Below, one piece after another: positions 62,547 to 64,000 of a DNA stretch of 64,000 nt. The notes under the pieces were generated by a model, which worked only from the letters and a program-made list of their open reading frames with translations, did not search any database and was not told the origin of the DNA. This DNA is from Bacillota bacterium (GTDB lineage Bacteria; Bacillota; Clostridia; Acetivibrionales; DSM-1351): assembly GCA_023415305.1 (NCBI GenBank), contig JAEZKZ010000050.1:62001-126000 (forward strand). Direction: 5' to 3'. Position numbers and translations under genes: made by a program. Within the stretch, counting starts at the first letter, position 1, and every line of letters starts with the position of its first letter.

Positions 62547-63431
62547 CTACCTCTCCTTTTCGCCAAGCTTATTAACATAAAATACCGACATCGCCATCAT
62601 AAGCATTGTCATAATATACGCGACAGCAGAACCTTTCCCCAGATTACCTTCAAGGAAGCTGGTCTGATAAAGATAAATTTGCAGAGTAAGTGTACTATTG
62701 GCAGGACCTCCACCAGTTAATATCCATGGCTCTTCAAAAATCTGAAAAGACAAGATAGATGACATTATTACTACAAACAATAGCGTCGGCTTTATAGAAG
62801 GTATCGTAATATGAATAAAAGTTTTAATAGGACCCGCACCATCTATTTTTGCTGATTCATAAACAGTTGAAGGTATTGCGGCCAAACCAGCCAGAAAATA
62901 TGCACAGTAATAACCAGCACCTCTCCATACACGCATGATTATAATTCCCCACTTAGCCTTATCTATATCATTGAACCACCTGACGTCAAATTTTAAACCG
63001 AACATATCATAAAATGCAGCAATTAACCCAACATTTCTGGCAAAAATAAGATCGAAAACAATTGCAACTACAGGAAGCGACATTGCTATCGGTATAAAAT
63101 AAATTGAGCGGTATGTCCTCTTAAACTTCACAAAACTTGAACTCAATAATACTGCCAAAACCAAAGCTAGAGCTATCATTATTACATTATAAACAACAAC
63201 AAAAAAAATTGTATTAAAAGTTGCCTGTCTGAACGATTGATTTGTTACAAGGTCAACATAGTTACCAAATCCAACAAACTCCTTAGCATTTGTACCATTG
63301 TATTTAAAAAAGCTGATAACGAATGACCAAAGTATGGGCCAAAGCCTGAATAAAATAAAGAAAACGATAAAGGGAAACAGAAATAAGTACGGAATATTTG
63401 TTTTGTTAAATAAAACCAAAGAACGCTTCAT
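62547..63431 (-). CDS. Carbohydrate ABC transporter permease (MalF/UgpA type)
   Basis: About 294 residues, six membrane segments, EAA loop VYESAKIDGAGPIKTFIHITIPSIKPTL. Partner of the MalG-type permease. ATG 63431 with GGAGG 7 nt upstream; an in-frame ATG further up lies beyond the preceding hairpin and is rejected. Confidence 0.92.
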   Translation of the reverse strand: MKRSLVLFNKTNIPYLFLFPFIVFFILFRLWPILWSFVISFFKYNGTNAKEFVGFGNYVDLVTNQSFRQATFNTIFFVVVYNVIMIALALVLAVLLSSSFVKFKRTYRSIYFIPIAMSLPVVAIVFDLIFARNVGLIAAFYDMFGLKFDVRWFNDIDKAKWGIIIMRVWRGAGYYCAYFLAGLAAIPSTVYESAKIDGAGPIKTFIHITIPSIKPTLLFVVIMSSILSFQIFEEPWILTGGGPANSTLTLQIYLYQTSFLEGNLGKGSAVAYIMTMLMMAMSVFYVNKLGEKER

Positions 63432-63449
63432 GCGCTGACCTCCAATGTA

Positions 63450-63493
63450 TCTATATATACTTACCGTGCTAAAACACGGTAAGTATATATAGA
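63450..63493 (-). other. Perfect 19-bp stem-loop between binding protein and permease
   Basis: Arms TCTATATATACTTACCGTG and CACGGTAAGTATATATAGA, loop CTAAAA. No U-tract beyond the stem on the minus strand. Such intercistronic hairpins usually protect the binding-protein message and lower permease expression. Confidence 0.85.
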
Positions 63494-63510
63494 ATGATCT
63501 AAGTAATGCT

Positions 63511-64000
63511 TTATCTACCCGTTTCCTTTGACAGGTTCTCTTCAATGGCTGCCCTTGTTTCTGCTGGACTTAGCTGATCTGCATACATAAGGTCAAGCTG
63601 TAATCCTATTACCTTTTCAGTGACTGACCAGTCATAATAGTAGAATGGAGTTACATCATTAATCTGTTCATATATATTTACATTTGCAAAATAAGGGTCG
63701 GCAGTCTTAAAGTATTCATTCTCAAATGCGCTCTTCATAGCGGGTACAGCTTTCCAACTTTTCCCAGCCGCAACCTGGCCTTCCTCAGTAGCAGCTAGCC
63801 ACTTAATGAAACTGAGACTCTGTTCTTTCAGCTTGCTCTGTTCAGGAATTGAAATTATAGTTCCCCCCCAATAACCTGTGAGTTGAGTATCCTTATCATC
63901 CCATTTGGGGAAAGCCATAACCGACCATTTCCCTTCCAATTCAGGCATATTCTTCTTTATGTTTGCACCTTCGGCAGTATTCATGGGCCATCCTACAACT
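63511..64000 (-). CDS. Sugar ABC transporter substrate-binding protein (partial, C-terminal part)
   Basis: The last 163 or so residues of a family 1 solute-binding protein; the frame is open through the right edge (VVGWPMNTAEGANIKK is the first readable part), so the N-terminus is outside the window. Features: GYWGGTIISIPEQSKLKEQSLSFIKWL and the C-terminal VIGLQLDLMYADQLSPAETRAAIEENL. Delivers sugar to the two permeases below. The ligand is a pentose, xylo-oligosaccharide or polyol by context. Confidence 0.88.
   Translation of the reverse strand, partial: VVGWPMNTAEGANIKKNMPELEGKWSVMAFPKWDDKDTQLTGYWGGTIISIPEQSKLKEQSLSFIKWLAATEEGQVAAGKSWKAVPAMKSAFENEYFKTADPYFANVNIYEQINDVTPFYYYDWSVTEKVIGLQLDLMYADQLSPAETRAAIEENLSKETGR

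Overview
The window reads as chromosomal DNA of a low-GC, spore-forming anaerobe of the Clostridia. The indicators are AT-rich intergenic DNA, strong GGAGG ribosome binding sites, frequent TTG/GTG starts, T-box and cobalamin leaders, a DUF1836 protein, a YtaF-type protein and plant-sugar genes. A mesophilic plant-polysaccharide degrader of the Ruminiclostridium type is a reasonable guess, but no rRNA or marker gene is present to prove it.

Layout. 0.1-8.3 kb (minus strand): a cobalamin-riboswitch-led operon for corrinoid uptake and salvage (btuF, btuC, a btuD with an extra C-terminal domain, cobU, cobS) followed by araM; deoB lies upstream. 8.5-16.2 kb: envelope genes (CapA-like, LtaS-like) and single genes (nucleoid-associated protein, TPR protein, SGNH hydrolase, DUF1836, YtaF). 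16.2-24 kb: a direct-repeat cassette, then a T-box (UGG specifier) and the complete trpEGDCFBA operon. 24-26.6 kb: a nucleotide-sugar dehydrogenase beside a decayed serine recombinase. 26.7-28.9 kb: a TetR-controlled flavin-protein operon with two matching operators. 29-31.4 kb: a collagen-like protein, a glycosyltransferase interrupted by a stop codon, and a histidine phosphatase. 31.5-35.5 kb: an aldo/keto reductase with divergent MerR, a eukaryotic-type hexokinase and an unknown protein. 35.5-37.5 kb: amt and a PII protein behind a terminator leader with an ANTAR-like hairpin. 37.5-42.6 kb: amidase, chemoreceptor, BlaR/BlaI pair. 42.7-47.3 kb: rhaBAD with divergent DeoR regulator. 47.4-53.7 kb: small alarmone synthetase, zinc-ribbon/CMD/TetR group, GH10 xylanase without signal peptide, gap and divergent LysR. 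53.8-58.6 kb: hydrolase, diguanylate cyclase, GreA-like factor, TetR plus aldo/keto reductase. 59-64 kb: a pentose/polyol operon (sugar ABC transporter, xylulokinase, polyol dehydrogenase) that runs off the right edge.

The least ordinary content is between the genes. At least four families of short dispersed or direct repeats occur. Two of them end exactly at a start codon and supply its ribosome binding site (upstream of trpD and the polyol dehydrogenase; upstream of cobS and gap). A third carries a hairpin with a compensatory base change. A fourth is a 44-bp direct repeat 301 bp apart, just before the trp leader. These, the ANTAR-like amt leader and the paired TetR operators are the main leads. 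No CRISPR array, prophage, tRNA or rRNA was seen.
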